A stretch of 64,000 nucleotides of DNA from Marinomonas alcarazii (GCF_003208215.1 NZ_QKLW01000003.1:261237-325236), one strand, 5' to 3'. Positions 45,613 through 56,396 are shown, counted from the stretch's first letter. Program-made: numbers and translations. The notes: generated from the letters alone by a model not told the origin.

Positions 45613-47337
45613 ATGATCAGTAGTAAGTTTTCTTCGTTAATAGCAAGAGAGCATTGGTCTCTAAGTTCAGTCAAATCAGATGCAATCGCAGGTGTTACTG
45701 GGGCAATATTGGTTATTCCTCAGGGGATTGCGTACGCCATGATTGCAGGGCTACCACCAGAATTTGGTTTGTACACAGCTATATTTTCAGCCGTTATTGC
45801 GTCTCTATTTGGTTCATCTAAGCATATGGTTTCTGGACCAACCGCTGCGCTATCTATTGTGTCTGCGGTTGTGGTTGGAGGCTTGGTAGGCGTATCAGAG
45901 AGTAGTTACTTGTCCTTGATGTTTCTATTGTCATTTTTGACTGGCTGCTTTCAGTTGTTGTTTTACCTATTACGCTTTGGCTTTCTAGTGAATTTCATCT
46001 CGCACTCCGTTGTACAAGGTTTTACTTCTGGTGCTGCGGTGCTTATTGCAATGAGCCAGCTAAGTAACTTCCTTGGTTTGTCGAATAACCAAGGAACTAG
46101 CTTTATTGATTACGCGTCTGCGGTTATTTTTCGTACCGAGCGTATTGATCAGGCTTCTGTTTGGATTGGTGTCATTACGGTTGTTAGTGCGGTAGTCATT
46201 AAGTCTTGGTTTAAAGCGATTCCTTACTTACTAGCAAGTATAGTGATTGGTGCTGTCAGCTGTTACTTGCTGTTTGCGAACAACGCATCAGTCAGCCTGA
46301 TCAGTGCCTTGCCTGATGTGATACCCGTATTCAAAGTGCCTGATTTCAGCCTCGCTTCGATTATGGCGCTTAGTTCTGGCGCCTTATCGATTGCGATACT
46401 TGGGGCTATTGAAGCCGTTTCTATCGCTCGTTCGATCGCAATACGTTCAAAGCAATCGATTGATGGAAATAGAGAGTTTTTAGGGCAAGGGTTATCGAAT
46501 GTTGTTGGCTCTTTCTTTCAATGCTATCCAAGTTCTGGCTCATTTACTCGTTCAGGTGGTAATTATGACTCTGGTGCGAAGACCTCTTTGGCAATTGTTA
46601 TTTCAGCCTTTCTAGTATTGCTGGTCATTCTCTTTATTCCCCGAGCAACGCAATTTATTCCTGTTCCTGTGATGGCTGGCAGCATTCTAGTAATTGCGTG
46701 GAATCTATTTAATTGGCAGGGCGTGAAAGCGAATTTGTCATCGCCAAAGGCCGAATCAGTTCCCTTCCTGTTTACGTTTTTCGGTACGCTTCTTGTCCCT
46801 TTGGAGTACGCCATTTATTTAGGTATCGCGGCCTCGCTCGTGTTTTACCTCGCTAAGACGGCACGACCAAAAGTAACCGTAGTAGCCCCGCTAGCGCTTG
46901 ATGGTCATCCTCGTCAAATTCGTAATGTTGAACGATATCAATTGCCTGAGTGTCCGGAAATAAAAATGGCTCGTCTAGATGGCTCTGTCTTTTATGGCGC
47001 TTCCGAGTCATTAAAAGCGTCTATTCGAGAGCTACTAAGTTCTGGGCACAAACGATTAATCCTGATTTTTAAAGGCGTGAATTTCATCGACGTTTCAGGG
47101 CAGCATAGCTTGGTTGATGAGGTGGACAGAATTCATCAACAGGGAGGTACCATCTTCTTCAGTTCATTAAAAGGCATAGTGCAGGATGAGTTAACGGATG
47201 AGCAACTAATAGAGCGCCTGAAAGATGGGGTGCTAAAGCCATCAATGCAAACCGCTATTGCCAATATGGTAGAGCAAATTCCTCGAAGTGTATGTGCCGA
47301 GTGTACTAAGAAAGTGTTTCAAGAATGCCCTAAGTAG
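45613..47337 (+). CDS. SulP-family anion transporter with STAS domain
   Basis: Secondary transporter of 574 residues: a 10-14 helix core opening GVTGAILVIPQGIAYAMIAGLPPEFGLY and a C-terminal cytoplasmic STAS domain (about 440-550, FYGASESLKASIRELLSSGHKRLILIFKGVNFIDVSG). Members carry sulfate, bicarbonate or dicarboxylates; the substrate is not visible here. The last 20 residues contain three Cys including CAEC, which might bind metal. It has its own promoter space after the terminator at 45589. Confidence 0.9.
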   Translation: MISSKFSSLIAREHWSLSSVKSDAIAGVTGAILVIPQGIAYAMIAGLPPEFGLYTAIFSAVIASLFGSSKHMVSGPTAALSIVSAVVVGGLVGVSESSYLSLMFLLSFLTGCFQLLFYLLRFGFLVNFISHSVVQGFTSGAAVLIAMSQLSNFLGLSNNQGTSFIDYASAVIFRTERIDQASVWIGVITVVSAVVIKSWFKAIPYLLASIVIGAVSCYLLFANNASVSLISALPDVIPVFKVPDFSLASIMALSSGALSIAILGAIEAVSIARSIAIRSKQSIDGNREFLGQGLSNVVGSFFQCYPSSGSFTRSGGNYDSGAKTSLAIVISAFLVLLVILFIPRATQFIPVPVMAGSILVIAWNLFNWQGVKANLSSPKAESVPFLFTFFGTLLVPLEYAIYLGIAASLVFYLAKTARPKVTVVAPLALDGHPRQIRNVERYQLPECPEIKMARLDGSVFYGASESLKASIRELLSSGHKRLILIFKGVNFIDVSGQHSLVDEVDRIHQQGGTIFFSSLKGIVQDELTDEQLIERLKDGVLKPSMQTAIANMVEQIPRSVCAECTKKVFQECPK

Positions 47338-47450
47338 CAAAGGTGGTTACAACTTTTGTCAGGGAAAAAGGAAGTAGGTAGTTGTGAATAATTAGAGCTA
47401 TCGAATAAGAAATGTCGGTCAGCAGTTCTATTTAAATGGGAGATTAGTGT

Positions 47451-49427
47451 ATGTCTATATCGGTGGTCCAGCGAGTTCTGCTTGGCTTTATTCTATTGCT
47501 CGTTTTGTTATTTATTGTGGCCGCTTCAGGTGTGATGGGGCTGAATAGTGTGCAGAAGCGAATCGAAACGGTAACCGGAGAGATAGCGAATATCTCTGAT
47601 AGTAGTAATGAGTTGAGTGTGACGTCTGCGCAGGCTAGCAGTGCGGTTTTGCAATATTTAATTGTTTCTAGCGATTCAGTATTAAAGGTTGCCTTGGCTA
47701 AATTTTTAGAAGAAGAGCAACGCTTTTTTACGCAGACCGATAGGTTACAAAAAATGGTTGTTAATTACCCAGACATCCAATCTTCTCTTGATGACATTGT
47801 GGGTCAATATGAAGGCTTTTCTACTATCGCCAATGCTGCGATTAAAGACCATAGTCGCCAAGTCACTTTACAGAAAACCTTGGCGGATAAAAAACTGGAT
47901 TTAAAAGATGCGCTTGTTTTCTTATCGGAAGATTTAGAAGCAATTGCCCGTTATCCGCAAAACGATAAGCAGGCGTTTGCGGTGAGCTTGGTGCAAACGC
48001 AAGTGGCGACTTTAACGCGTCTTATTCGAGATTTCTTTGATTCCACAGATGTGGATGCGCTCCAAGATATTCAGTCTGAAATGTCTAAAGTGTTCGTGCC
48101 GCTTAATGATGTTTTGTCTCAGTTGGATGATGAATTTATCAGTGAGCAAGTAAAAGCCATTCAGGTGGCTGTTCAAGATCAAGACCATGTGGTTGCCGAA
48201 TACCTTGAGCTAAACCGAATTCAGGTTGAGTCCGAAGCGGCTGCAAGCATACTGTTTGACAGTCTGGTATCAGTGCAAACACGACTAAATGAATTAGTGT
48301 CTTCCGTGAGTGTGCTACGAGATCAAGCAAAAGAAGATGCTCTGAGCGCCTCTGCAAAAGCGAAGTATACATCATTCTTTATTGTGGCTATTTCAGTGAT
48401 AGTTGCCTTAATAATCGCTATTTGGGTGAGCCGAAGCATTCGTAAACCTTTGGTTAAAATCTTGGCTATTTTGGACCTAATCGCCAAAGGGGATTTAACA
48501 CAGCGTCTAACCATTAATACCAAAGATGAATTTGGTCAGTTATCTCATTGGGTAAATATGCTGGTTGAAAAACTTAGTTCCGTGATGCAGGACATTCATC
48601 ATGCTTCAACTCAGGTGGTAGAGTCCGCTGGAAGTGTTCATCTGTCAGCGGGGTCAACGCAAAAAAGAATGCAATCACAACATGATAAGATGACGACGGT
48701 TGCTTCCGCGATGAATGAAATGTCGTCCACTGTTAGCGAAGTAGCTCAGAATGCTGACGTTACTTTGAAAAAAGTACAAGAGGTGGATGCCAGCGCCAAT
48801 CAGAGTTTAGATCGAATGAATGCGAATATTGAGCAGGTTGGTCAATTAGTTGAGCAATTGGAATCGTCTTCTCACATAGTGAACCAAGTGGATAAACATT
48901 CACAGGATATCGGTCATATTTTGGAAGTGATTCAAAATATTGCAGAACAAACTAATTTGCTTGCGTTAAACGCAGCGATTGAAGCCGCACGAGCGGGTGA
49001 GCAAGGTCGAGGCTTTGCTGTTGTTGCTGATGAGGTGCGGACGCTTGCGAACAGAACACATCAATCAACAGAAGAAATCCAACGTGTTATTTCTGATCTA
49101 CAGCGTGGTGTGGGAGAGGCGGTCAACGCCATGGAAAACAGTTGTAACAGTGCTCAGGAAAGCATGAATGATGCAGAAGCGGTCGGTAAATCGCTGATTG
49201 AACTGCGTGAATTTATGGGTGAAATTCGCGGTCTGAGCATGCAAATTGCTACCACAGCGGAACAACAATCTCACGTGGCTCAAGAGATTAATCAAAGTGT
49301 TCATGAAATGTCAGAGAGCTCAGAAGGTGCCATGTTAGACGCCATTGCAGGTCAAGAAAATTGCCAAAGAATGAATGACCTTGCTCGTCAGCAAAGTGAG
49401 CTGGTGGGGCAATTTAAGACTGTTTAA
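47451..49427 (+). CDS. Methyl-accepting chemotaxis protein
   Basis: A 658-residue chemoreceptor. TM1 at about 9-31, a long periplasmic helical sensor to about 300, TM2 at about 308-326, HAMP, then a cytoplasmic four-helix coiled coil with the hairpin tip [35 protein letters not shown]. No C-terminal CheR/CheB pentapeptide is present. The ligand is unknown. GGGAG precedes the ATG. Confidence 0.93.
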   Translation: MSISVVQRVLLGFILLLVLLFIVAASGVMGLNSVQKRIETVTGEIANISDSSNELSVTSAQASSAVLQYLIVSSDSVLKVALAKFLEEEQRFFTQTDRLQKMVVNYPDIQSSLDDIVGQYEGFSTIANAAIKDHSRQVTLQKTLADKKLDLKDALVFLSEDLEAIARYPQNDKQAFAVSLVQTQVATLTRLIRDFFDSTDVDALQDIQSEMSKVFVPLNDVLSQLDDEFISEQVKAIQVAVQDQDHVVAEYLELNRIQVESEAAASILFDSLVSVQTRLNELVSSVSVLRDQAKEDALSASAKAKYTSFFIVAISVIVALIIAIWVSRSIRKPLVKILAILDLIAKGDLTQRLTINTKDEFGQLSHWVNMLVEKLSSVMQDIHHASTQVVESAGSVHLSAGSTQKRMQSQHDKMTTVASAMNEMSSTVSEVAQNADVTLKKVQEVDASANQSLDRMNANIEQVGQLVEQLESSSHIVNQVDKHSQDIGHILEVIQNIAEQTNLLALNAAIEAARAGEQGRGFAVVADEVRTLANRTHQSTEEIQRVISDLQRGVGEAVNAMENSCNSAQESMNDAEAVGKSLIELREFMGEIRGLSMQIATTAEQQSHVAQEINQSVHEMSESSEGAMLDAIAGQENCQRMNDLARQQSELVGQFKTV

Positions 49428-49470
49428 CGGTCTCGAGAATAGCTTAACGAACGAGCCCCCTTGTTTTTCT

Positions 49471-49500
49471 AGCGCCTTTGCATGAGGCGCTTTGCTATTT
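49471..49500. terminator. Terminator between chemoreceptor and ferredoxin
   Basis: AGCGCCT (49471-49477) pairs with AGGCGCT (49485-49491), followed by TTGCTATTT on the plus strand. It lies between convergent genes. Confidence 0.7.
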
Positions 49501-49815
49501 CTGCTTAAATAGAACTTTGGGGCGAGCAATAGAGATATCGGTTTTGCACGTCGCGATGCAGGGAAGGAAAAAGCCATTTTGCTTTTCTTTGTTGTTTAAG
49601 CCGTGAGGGTGGCGATCCGCATAATCAATTTCACCGCATAGCAGTTGTGTCAGACAAACACCGCAAACACCATTCGTACACGCTTGTTTGATCGGGATCC
49701 CGGCAGATACTAACGCGGCCAAGACGGTTTCATCTTGATCTATGTGGATGAATTGCTCAGGATCTAAAAAAGTGAGCAGGATGTTTTTCTTCTGAGGTTG
49801 GATTTTCTGCTGCAC
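49495..49815 (-). CDS. Plant-type 2Fe-2S ferredoxin
   Basis: A 106-residue electron carrier. The cluster ligands are in CTNGVCGVC (about 40-48) and a fourth Cys in FLPCIATC (about 85). It may serve a ring-hydroxylating or reductase partner encoded elsewhere, as no oxygenase is nearby. Divergent from the response regulator gene. Confidence 0.85.
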   Translation of the reverse strand: MQQKIQPQKKNILLTFLDPEQFIHIDQDETVLAALVSAGIPIKQACTNGVCGVCLTQLLCGEIDYADRHPHGLNNKEKQNGFFLPCIATCKTDISIARPKVLFKQK

Positions 49816-49963
49816 GAGAAGCTTTTCCTTTTGTTAATCGTCTATTAACTTTACCATGATATTAATGAGAGCTTAGCTCGTAACATCGTGAAAGGTCTCT
49901 AATAATATAGCTATAACGGTTTGTTAGTTTGAATAACAACGATAATGGATTCCAACCCAGACA

Positions 49964-50698
49964 ATGACAGAACAACATAAAAAGACTTTATTGGTAGTGG
50001 ATGACGATCAAGATATTCGTCAATTGCTTTGTGATGCCTTGTCGCAAAAAGGTTACAGAGTTCTGGAAGCGGAAAATGGCACTCAGATGTGGCTTCATTT
50101 AGATGCCGAGCCCGTTGATTTGGTATTGATGGATTTGTACCTCCGAGAAGAAGATGGGCTGAGCCTTGCTCGTGAAATTCGTGAGCGTTTTGTCATGCCG
50201 ATTATGATGCTAACGGGGAAAGGCGATGAAACCGATCGGATCTTGGGGCTAGAGCTCGCCGCGGACGATTACATGATGAAGCCGTTTAATTTGCGGGAAC
50301 TGACAGCGCGAATTCATGCTTTGTTACGCCGTTCTTATCAAGTTCCGCCAACAGTGGGAAATACCATAAACCAAGATCATGAACGTTTACTCTTTGGGAA
50401 TTGGACCTTGGATCTCACTGCGCGTCTTTTGCATGATCCAGAGGGAAAATTAGTGACCCTGACGTTGGGAGAGTTTTCCCTATTAGAAGTGTTAGCGCGT
50501 CATCCAGATCGTATTTTTTCTCGTGAGCAGCTGATAGAGCAAAGTCGGGGCTTGGAAACCGAAGTGTTTGATCGAACTGTGGATGTCTTGATTCTTCGTC
50601 TAAGACGTAAAATAGAAGCAAATCCGAAAACACCAGAATTTATAAAAACCCAACGTGGACTTGGTTATTTTTTCCAAGGCCCAGTGCGGATGAATTAG
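49964..50698 (+). CDS. OmpR-family response regulator, sugar cluster
   Basis: A 244-residue two-component regulator. Receiver domain with acidic pair VVDDDQD, phospho-Asp57 (LVLMDLYLREEDG) and the conserved Lys in DDYMMKPFN; then a winged-helix DNA-binding domain (VFDRTVDVLILRLRRKIEANPKTPEFIKTQRGLGYFF). Its stop abuts the kinase ATG with no spacing. The frcBCA genes lie directly downstream, so it probably controls them. Confidence 0.92.
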   Translation: MTEQHKKTLLVVDDDQDIRQLLCDALSQKGYRVLEAENGTQMWLHLDAEPVDLVLMDLYLREEDGLSLAREIRERFVMPIMMLTGKGDETDRILGLELAADDYMMKPFNLRELTARIHALLRRSYQVPPTVGNTINQDHERLLFGNWTLDLTARLLHDPEGKLVTLTLGEFSLLEVLARHPDRIFSREQLIEQSRGLETEVFDRTVDVLILRLRRKIEANPKTPEFIKTQRGLGYFFQGPVRMN

Positions 50699-53227
50699 AT
50701 GCGCTTTACCAGTATTCGTCAAAAAGCCTCTTTGTCTATTCTGGCAATTAGCTTAGTGGCGTTTTTTATGGTGGGGATTGGCTGGCAATCCATGCGTGTG
50801 AGTGAAGCTTCTTTATCCGAATTCGAATCCGAAACCTTACCAGAAATAAGCACTTCTTTAACGTTAGCGGAAGGCGTTGCGCAACTGGCCGCCATTGCGC
50901 CTTATACCGCAGGATCTGGGCGTCCTTTCCAGTTACAAACCGAATCAGAACGCATTCATCGACGAATTCTTGAGCTTCGTGGTGTGGCGGACAGTTTGGC
51001 AGATTCTGTTTTCCAACGTGATATCGACGAGCGATTAGACGATCTACAAACCACGCTTGAGGAGCTTGTCGCCTTGGTGCGAGAAGAGTTGTATCTGCGT
51101 GAAGACAGCTTGGCCCAACAGTTTAGAATTCGACAGTTACCCTCGGATGATGGCGTTGCCAGTGTGACTAATCAGCAAGGCTTGGTGTGGTTGCTGCAAT
51201 TGTTAGAATCGCCTAGCTTGGTGCCCGAGAGTCTCTTGGAAAACTTGAAGTTTTCTCAACAAAACGAGCAAGTGGCAAGCATTGCTGAAGACCTATTGAT
51301 GGCACATCGTCGTTTGAATCAAATACAAGAACGCAAAAACTATTTGCTGATTGCTATTCGAGCTAAGTCGGAACAGTTGAGTAAACAAGTGAGTGACTTT
51401 GTAGGCGGACTGCAGAAGAAAGTGAGCCGACAGCGTCAGGAAGTGTCGACTTTTGTGGCCCGTGGTCAGAACTGGATTATCGGCATTTCTGTGTTTCTTC
51501 TGTTGGGGCTGACGCGTTTGTATTGGTATAGCCAGCGCATGACGAAAGACTTGGGCGTTGTGACCAACGATATGGAACAGCTTTCTTTAGGTCGTGTGGA
51601 TTCAAAACATACGGGAATACGTCGTAACGATGAAATCGGTACCTTGGCGGATACCTTTGAGGTTTTTCGTCGTGATGCGTTAAGGCGCTTGGAAGTGACA
51701 GCAGAGCTATCGGAACAAAAGCGTTTGCTGGAAACCATTTTCGACAACATGAACGATGGTTTAAGTGTGTTTTCCTCTAAAGGAACCTTACTTGCTTGGA
51801 ACTCTGGCTACCAGAAATTGTTTGATTTGTCTGACGACGACTTGCATATCGGTATGGCGATTGATGACGTTCAGAACTTAATTAACCAAGGGCAACATAA
51901 AAATCTCAACTTAGAAAATCAGCAAGTTCATATGGAAGAAGTGAATGTTTCGCGCCATTTGAGAGTGCAGAGTTTTGAGCGTCACTTTGATTCTGGAAAA
52001 ATTATCGAGTTTCGCTCTAAGCCAATGCCTGAAGGTGGTTTTGTTACCTTGTATACGGATTTAACTGAGCGTAAAAGCGTCGAAAGCCAGCTTCGTCAGG
52101 CGCAAAAAATGGAGATGTTAGGGCAACTGACAGGTGGTGTAGCCCACGACTTCAATAATCTTTTGGCGGCCATAATGGGCAACCTGCAAATGCTGTCTGA
52201 CTCTTATCCTCAGACAGAAGATCAAGCTCGATACATAGAGCGCGCGCTGGTGGTTTCAGAAAAAAGCAGTAATTTGGTGCAGCGCTTATTGGCCTTTAGT
52301 CGTCGTCAGCAACTTTTCCCTGTGCCTATTGCGATAGACGATTTAATCGAAGGTATGCTGGATTTGGTCGAATACAGTGTTGGTTCGCATATTGTGGTTG
52401 AAAGCGATCTGCAATGCCCAGATGTGGTGAGCCTGATTGATCCCTCGCAACTAGAAAATGCCTTGTTGAATTTGTCCTTGAACAGCGCCAGTGCCATGCC
52501 GGATGGCGGACGTTTGGCTTTTTCAACTAAGGTTTGTACCTTACCAGACAGCGACGTTCCTGCCATTCGTATTCGAGTGGAAGACTCGGGTGAAGGCATT
52601 GATGATGACGTCATTGGCCGAATATTTGAGCCATTTTTCACGACTAAGCCTGTCGGTAAGGGCAGTGGTTTGGGCCTGAGTATGATTTATGGCTTTGTAA
52701 AACAAAGCGGTGGCGAAATCAAAGTAACCTCTGAAAAAGGCAAGTGGACACGTGTTTGCTTGTTTTTGCCTCAACAAGTGACAGCGCATGGCCTTTTAGC
52801 TGAGAAAAAACCTGCATCAGAAGAACAAGCTGGCAAGCAAGGTGTGATTCTTTTGCCAGAGTCCAGCTTGGTGTGGCTTGTGGAAGACGATGATGAAGTG
52901 TGTCGGGTTATGCGCGAGCAATTGGAAAAAATGGGCTTTATGGTGCAAACCTTTGACTGTGCCGAAGCGGTTATGCGCGCCTTAAACAAAGCGATTGAAC
53001 CCGATGCTATTGTGTCGGATGTAAACCTATCAGGCACCATGAGTGGTGTGGAGTTAGCTCACAATTTACAGTCTGATGTATCTGGTTTTTCAGGGCCAAT
53101 ATTGTTGATGTCAGGCTTGCCAAAAGATGAATTAAAACAAAAATACCAATTAAAGGACGACGATTTATTTATCTCGAAACCTTTTACTATCAAGGAGTTA
53201 AGTCAGATATTTCAGCTTGAAAAATGA
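50699..53227 (+). CDS. Hybrid sensor histidine kinase
   Basis: An 842-residue membrane sensor. N-terminal TM (about 10-30), a long periplasmic helical sensor to about 260, TM2 near 262-280, HAMP, a PAS domain (about 345-460), HisKA with His483 in LTGGVAHDFNNLLA, HATPase (DSGEGIDDDVIGRIFEPFFTTKPVGKGSGLGLSM), and a C-terminal receiver (LVWLVEDDDEVC, then AIVSDVNLSG). The N-terminal layout recalls TorS-type sensors, which work with a periplasmic binding protein; FrcB could play that role (inference). Confidence 0.92.
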   Translation: MRFTSIRQKASLSILAISLVAFFMVGIGWQSMRVSEASLSEFESETLPEISTSLTLAEGVAQLAAIAPYTAGSGRPFQLQTESERIHRRILELRGVADSLADSVFQRDIDERLDDLQTTLEELVALVREELYLREDSLAQQFRIRQLPSDDGVASVTNQQGLVWLLQLLESPSLVPESLLENLKFSQQNEQVASIAEDLLMAHRRLNQIQERKNYLLIAIRAKSEQLSKQVSDFVGGLQKKVSRQRQEVSTFVARGQNWIIGISVFLLLGLTRLYWYSQRMTKDLGVVTNDMEQLSLGRVDSKHTGIRRNDEIGTLADTFEVFRRDALRRLEVTAELSEQKRLLETIFDNMNDGLSVFSSKGTLLAWNSGYQKLFDLSDDDLHIGMAIDDVQNLINQGQHKNLNLENQQVHMEEVNVSRHLRVQSFERHFDSGKIIEFRSKPMPEGGFVTLYTDLTERKSVESQLRQAQKMEMLGQLTGGVAHDFNNLLAAIMGNLQMLSDSYPQTEDQARYIERALVVSEKSSNLVQRLLAFSRRQQLFPVPIAIDDLIEGMLDLVEYSVGSHIVVESDLQCPDVVSLIDPSQLENALLNLSLNSASAMPDGGRLAFSTKVCTLPDSDVPAIRIRVEDSGEGIDDDVIGRIFEPFFTTKPVGKGSGLGLSMIYGFVKQSGGEIKVTSEKGKWTRVCLFLPQQVTAHGLLAEKKPASEEQAGKQGVILLPESSLVWLVEDDDEVCRVMREQLEKMGFMVQTFDCAEAVMRALNKAIEPDAIVSDVNLSGTMSGVELAHNLQSDVSGFSGPILLMSGLPKDELKQKYQLKDDDLFISKPFTIKELSQIFQLEK

Positions 53228-53244
53228 AATATTACAAATATTAC
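53227..53244 (+). promoter_or_regulatory. Tandem 9-bp repeats upstream of frcB
   Basis: AAATATTAC occurs twice head to tail (53227-53235 and 53236-53244), starting in the kinase stop codon and 139 bases before the frcB start. OmpR-type regulators usually bind direct repeats of about this period. Candidate site for the response regulator. Confidence 0.35.
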
Positions 53245-53382
53245 AAAAAAAGATTTAAGTATGAAATTATTCATTAGTTTTTGATCTCCATAGTGTTTTG
53301 TTAGAAACAGAGTCGGGACAGGATCTGTTTTTACATGGCATCGCTGCCAATAATAAAAACAAAAAATCGGAGTTATAAAACA

Positions 53383-54405
53383 ATGAAATTCATCCCTTAT
53401 AAGAAACTGGCTTGTCTTGTTGCTGCTGGCACATTGTCTACCGTGGCTATGGCTGAAACCCCAATTATTGGTCTAATCACCAAAACCAACACCAATCCAT
53501 TCTTCGTAAAAATGAAAGAAGGCGCTCAGCAAAAAGCGGAAGAGCTTGGTGTTGAGTTGCGTACTTTCGCTGGTCGTTACGATGGCGATAATGAAACTCA
53601 AGTTCAAGCAGTAGAAAACTTAATTGCCGCGGGTGCGAAAGGCATTCTTATTACGCCAAGTGACACCGCAGGTATTGTTCCGACGATTCAAAAAGCACGT
53701 GATGCTGGCTTGCTTGTCATCGCGTTAGACACACCTCTAAGCCCTGCTAGTGCAGCAGACATGACTTTTGCAACGGACAACTTCAAAGCCGGTGAAATGA
53801 TTGGTATGTGGGCAAAAGCCAAAATGGGCGACAAAGCAAAAGACGCGAAAATTGGTTTACTGGATTTGAGTACAAGCCAAATCACGGTAGACGTAGCTCG
53901 TGATCAAGGTTTCTTAAAAGGCTTTGGTATTGATCTTAAAGACCCAAAACGTATGGGTGATGAAACAGATCCTCGCATTGTTGGTAATGATGTGACGCAA
54001 GGCTCTGAAGAAGGTGGCCGTCGCGCGATGGAAAACCTACTGCAAAAAGATCCAGAAATTAACTTGGTGTACACCATTAACGAACCAGCTGCTGCGGGTG
54101 CGTATGAAGCGTTGAAATCCTTTGGACTTGAAAAAGACGTATTGATCGTTTCTGTTGATGGCGGCTGTCCAGGTGTTCGAAATATTAAAGATGGCGTGAT
54201 TGGCGCTACCTCTATGCAATTCCCTCTTAAAATGGCCTCTGAAGGGGTCACTGCGATTGTTGAGTTTGCCAAATCTGGCTCACGTCCTTCAGCATCAAAT
54301 GGTCTAGATTTCTTCGATACAGGCGTTCAGTTAATTACTGATGAACCCGTAAAAGGCGTTCAATCTGTTTCGTCTAAAACTGGCTTGAGCATGTGTTGGG
54401 GCTAA
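53383..54405 (+). CDS. frcB: Fructose-type ABC importer binding protein
   Basis: Periplasmic receptor of 340 residues. ATG 53383 follows CGGAGTT; signal peptide [24 protein letters not shown]. The mature sequence matches Sinorhizobium FrcB closely ([18 protein letters not shown] near 29, [36 protein letters not shown] near 86, [24 protein letters not shown], and an end in CWG). FrcB binds D-fructose, mannose and ribose. First gene of frcBCA, after the two-component genes. Confidence 0.92.
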   Translation: MKFIPYKKLACLVAAGTLSTVAMAETPIIGLITKTNTNPFFVKMKEGAQQKAEELGVELRTFAGRYDGDNETQVQAVENLIAAGAKGILITPSDTAGIVPTIQKARDAGLLVIALDTPLSPASAADMTFATDNFKAGEMIGMWAKAKMGDKAKDAKIGLLDLSTSQITVDVARDQGFLKGFGIDLKDPKRMGDETDPRIVGNDVTQGSEEGGRRAMENLLQKDPEINLVYTINEPAAAGAYEALKSFGLEKDVLIVSVDGGCPGVRNIKDGVIGATSMQFPLKMASEGVTAIVEFAKSGSRPSASNGLDFFDTGVQLITDEPVKGVQSVSSKTGLSMCWG

Positions 54406-54446
54406 TTAATCTTTTGTGATAGATGGGTGTGAAGGCGCCTTTATTT

Positions 54447-54482
54447 GCCGTTAGTCGAGCTTTTGGCTAGCGGCACTTTTTC
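54447..54482 (+). terminator. Hairpin between frcB and frcC
   Basis: GCCGTTAG (54447-54454) pairs with CTAGCGGC (54467-54474), one G-T pair, then ACTTTTTCT. Likely partial terminator giving more receptor than permease. Confidence 0.7.
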
Positions 54483-54516
54483 TATCCAGCGCACTGTTTC
54501 TTCTCTGGAGTAGCCT

Positions 54517-55599
54517 ATGAGTTCTAACAACACAAAACCGTCTACAGCGGTTCTTGATCACGACAAAGTAGCGGATCAAGCTAGTACCTATGTCGCCAAG
54601 TTCGAGCGTAAAGAAACCCCTTTGCAGCGTTTCAAAAAGTTTCTTCATCATTATCCAATTGCTGCGCCTTTGATTGTGTTGCTGTTAGCGATTGTGAGTT
54701 TTAGCGTCATTGTCGGTGACCGTTTTTTGCACCCATTCAATTTGTCATTGGTGTTACAGCAAGTAACGATTATCGGTGTAATTGGTGTGGCGCAGACATT
54801 GATTATTTTAACCGCAGGCATTGATCTGTCGGTTGGTGCCATCATGGTTTTGACCTCGGTTGTGATGGGGCGGATGGCGGTGAATCATGGAATCGATCCA
54901 AGTTTGTCTATTTTGATCGGTATCGGTGTTGGTGCGTTAGCGGGGTTCATCAATGGCTTGTTGATAACACGCTTAAAAATCCCGCCTTTTATTGCAACTT
55001 TAGGTTCTTGGAATGTGTTCTTTGCGTTGAACCTTTGGTACTCAAAGAGCGAAACCATTCGCTCGCAAGACATCAGCAATATTGCGCCATTATTGCAATG
55101 GACAGGTCAAACAATTGATTTTTTTGGTGCAAGGCTGACTTACGGTTCCTTGTTGATGCTGGGGATCTTCTTTCTAATTTGGTACGCCTTAAATTGGACT
55201 GCCTGGGGCCGTCATGTATACGCAACAGGTGATGATCCGGAAGCCGCGAAATTGGCTGGTATTCGAACCACACGCATTTTGATGTCTGTGTATGTATTGG
55301 CTGGCGTAGTGTGTGCTATTGGCGCTTGGGTACTGATCGGTCGTATCGGCTCAGTAAGCCCACAAGCAGGCACTATGACGAACCTCGACAGTATTACGGC
55401 GGTGGTGATTGGTGGCTGTAGCTTGTTTGGTGGGCGAGGTTCTATTTACGGGACGCTAATTGGCGCCTTGGTTGTTGGGGTCTTCCGAAATGGTTTAGCG
55501 CTTGCTGGTGTTGATGTGTTATGGCAAGAGTTTACCGTCGGTATTTTGATTATTTCGGCTGTGGCCATTGATCAGTGGATTCGAAGAGGAACAGCATAA
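54517..55599 (+). CDS. frcC: Fructose-type ABC importer permease
   Basis: Inner-membrane permease of 360 residues (BPD_transp_2/RbsC type) with about nine helices. Conserved patterns are TLIILTAGIDLSVGAIMVLTSVVMGRM, PPFIATLGSWNVFFALNLWYS and YATGDDPEAAKLAGIRTTRI (ATPase contact loop). It shares one base with frcA (TAATG). Confidence 0.93.
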   Translation: MSSNNTKPSTAVLDHDKVADQASTYVAKFERKETPLQRFKKFLHHYPIAAPLIVLLLAIVSFSVIVGDRFLHPFNLSLVLQQVTIIGVIGVAQTLIILTAGIDLSVGAIMVLTSVVMGRMAVNHGIDPSLSILIGIGVGALAGFINGLLITRLKIPPFIATLGSWNVFFALNLWYSKSETIRSQDISNIAPLLQWTGQTIDFFGARLTYGSLLMLGIFFLIWYALNWTAWGRHVYATGDDPEAAKLAGIRTTRILMSVYVLAGVVCAIGAWVLIGRIGSVSPQAGTMTNLDSITAVVIGGCSLFGGRGSIYGTLIGALVVGVFRNGLALAGVDVLWQEFTVGILIISAVAIDQWIRRGTA

Positions 55600-56396
55600 T
55601 GACGGCACAATACGATAAAACACCCGTGTTACAAACAAAGAATTTGGTAAAACGTTATGGCAGTGTGACCGCGATTGACCACGCCGACTTTGAACTGTAT
55701 CCCGGTGAAATATTAGCGGTGATTGGTGATAACGGTGCAGGTAAATCCTCATTGATTAAGGCCTTGTCTGGCGCACTTATTCCGGACGAGGGGGAAATAT
55801 TATTGGACGGCAAACCTGTGCATTTCTCTTCTCCAATGGAAGCGCGGGCATTAGGCATTGAAACGGTTTATCAGAACTTAGCTGTGTCGCCAGCGTTAAA
55901 TATCGCTGACAACTTATACTTAGGGCGAGAGTTATTGAAGCCTGGTATCTTGGGGAAAGTTTTCCGCATGCTCGACAAAAAAGAGATGGAGCGTCGCGCG
56001 AAGGATAAAATGACCGAGCTGGGATTAATGACAATTCAAAATATCAGCCAAGCGGTTGAGTCTCTTTCCGGTGGTCAGCGTCAAGGTGTGGCGGTTGCGC
56101 GCTCGGCTTTGTTTGGTAGTAAAGTGGTCATTATGGATGAGCCAACTGCGGCACTTGGCGTTAAAGAATCCCGCCGTGTGTTGAACTTGATCAAAGAGGT
56201 GCGTGATCGCGGATTGCCTATTATTTTGATTAGTCACAACATGCCGCATGTGTTCGAAGTGGCGGATCGTATCCATATCCATCGTTTGGGTAAGCGCGCG
56301 GCGATTGTTACGCCTCAGTCTCATACTATGTCTGACGCCGTTGCCATCATGACGGGGGCAATGGAGGTTGGTGAGTCAGAGGGAGAAGCGGCCTAA
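55599..56396 (+). CDS. frcA: Fructose-type ABC importer ATPase
   Basis: A single-cassette ATPase of 265 residues, unlike the double-cassette RbsA type, as in Sinorhizobium FrcA. Walker A GDNGAGKSS, signature LSGGQRQGVAVARSA and Walker B VIMDEPTAALGV. ATG 55599 is chosen over an in-frame upstream TTG. The stop lies within a terminator stem. Confidence 0.93.
   Translation: MTAQYDKTPVLQTKNLVKRYGSVTAIDHADFELYPGEILAVIGDNGAGKSSLIKALSGALIPDEGEILLDGKPVHFSSPMEARALGIETVYQNLAVSPALNIADNLYLGRELLKPGILGKVFRMLDKKEMERRAKDKMTELGLMTIQNISQAVESLSGGQRQGVAVARSALFGSKVVIMDEPTAALGVKESRRVLNLIKEVRDRGLPIILISHNMPHVFEVADRIHIHRLGKRAAIVTPQSHTMSDAVAIMTGAMEVGESEGEAA

Noticed and set aside
45613-47337. SulP transporter as part of a sulfonate degradation cluster with the aminotransferase
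   Set aside because: No sulfo-lyase, dioxygenase or sulfite oxidase gene is nearby, and a strong terminator separates it from the TAXI operon.
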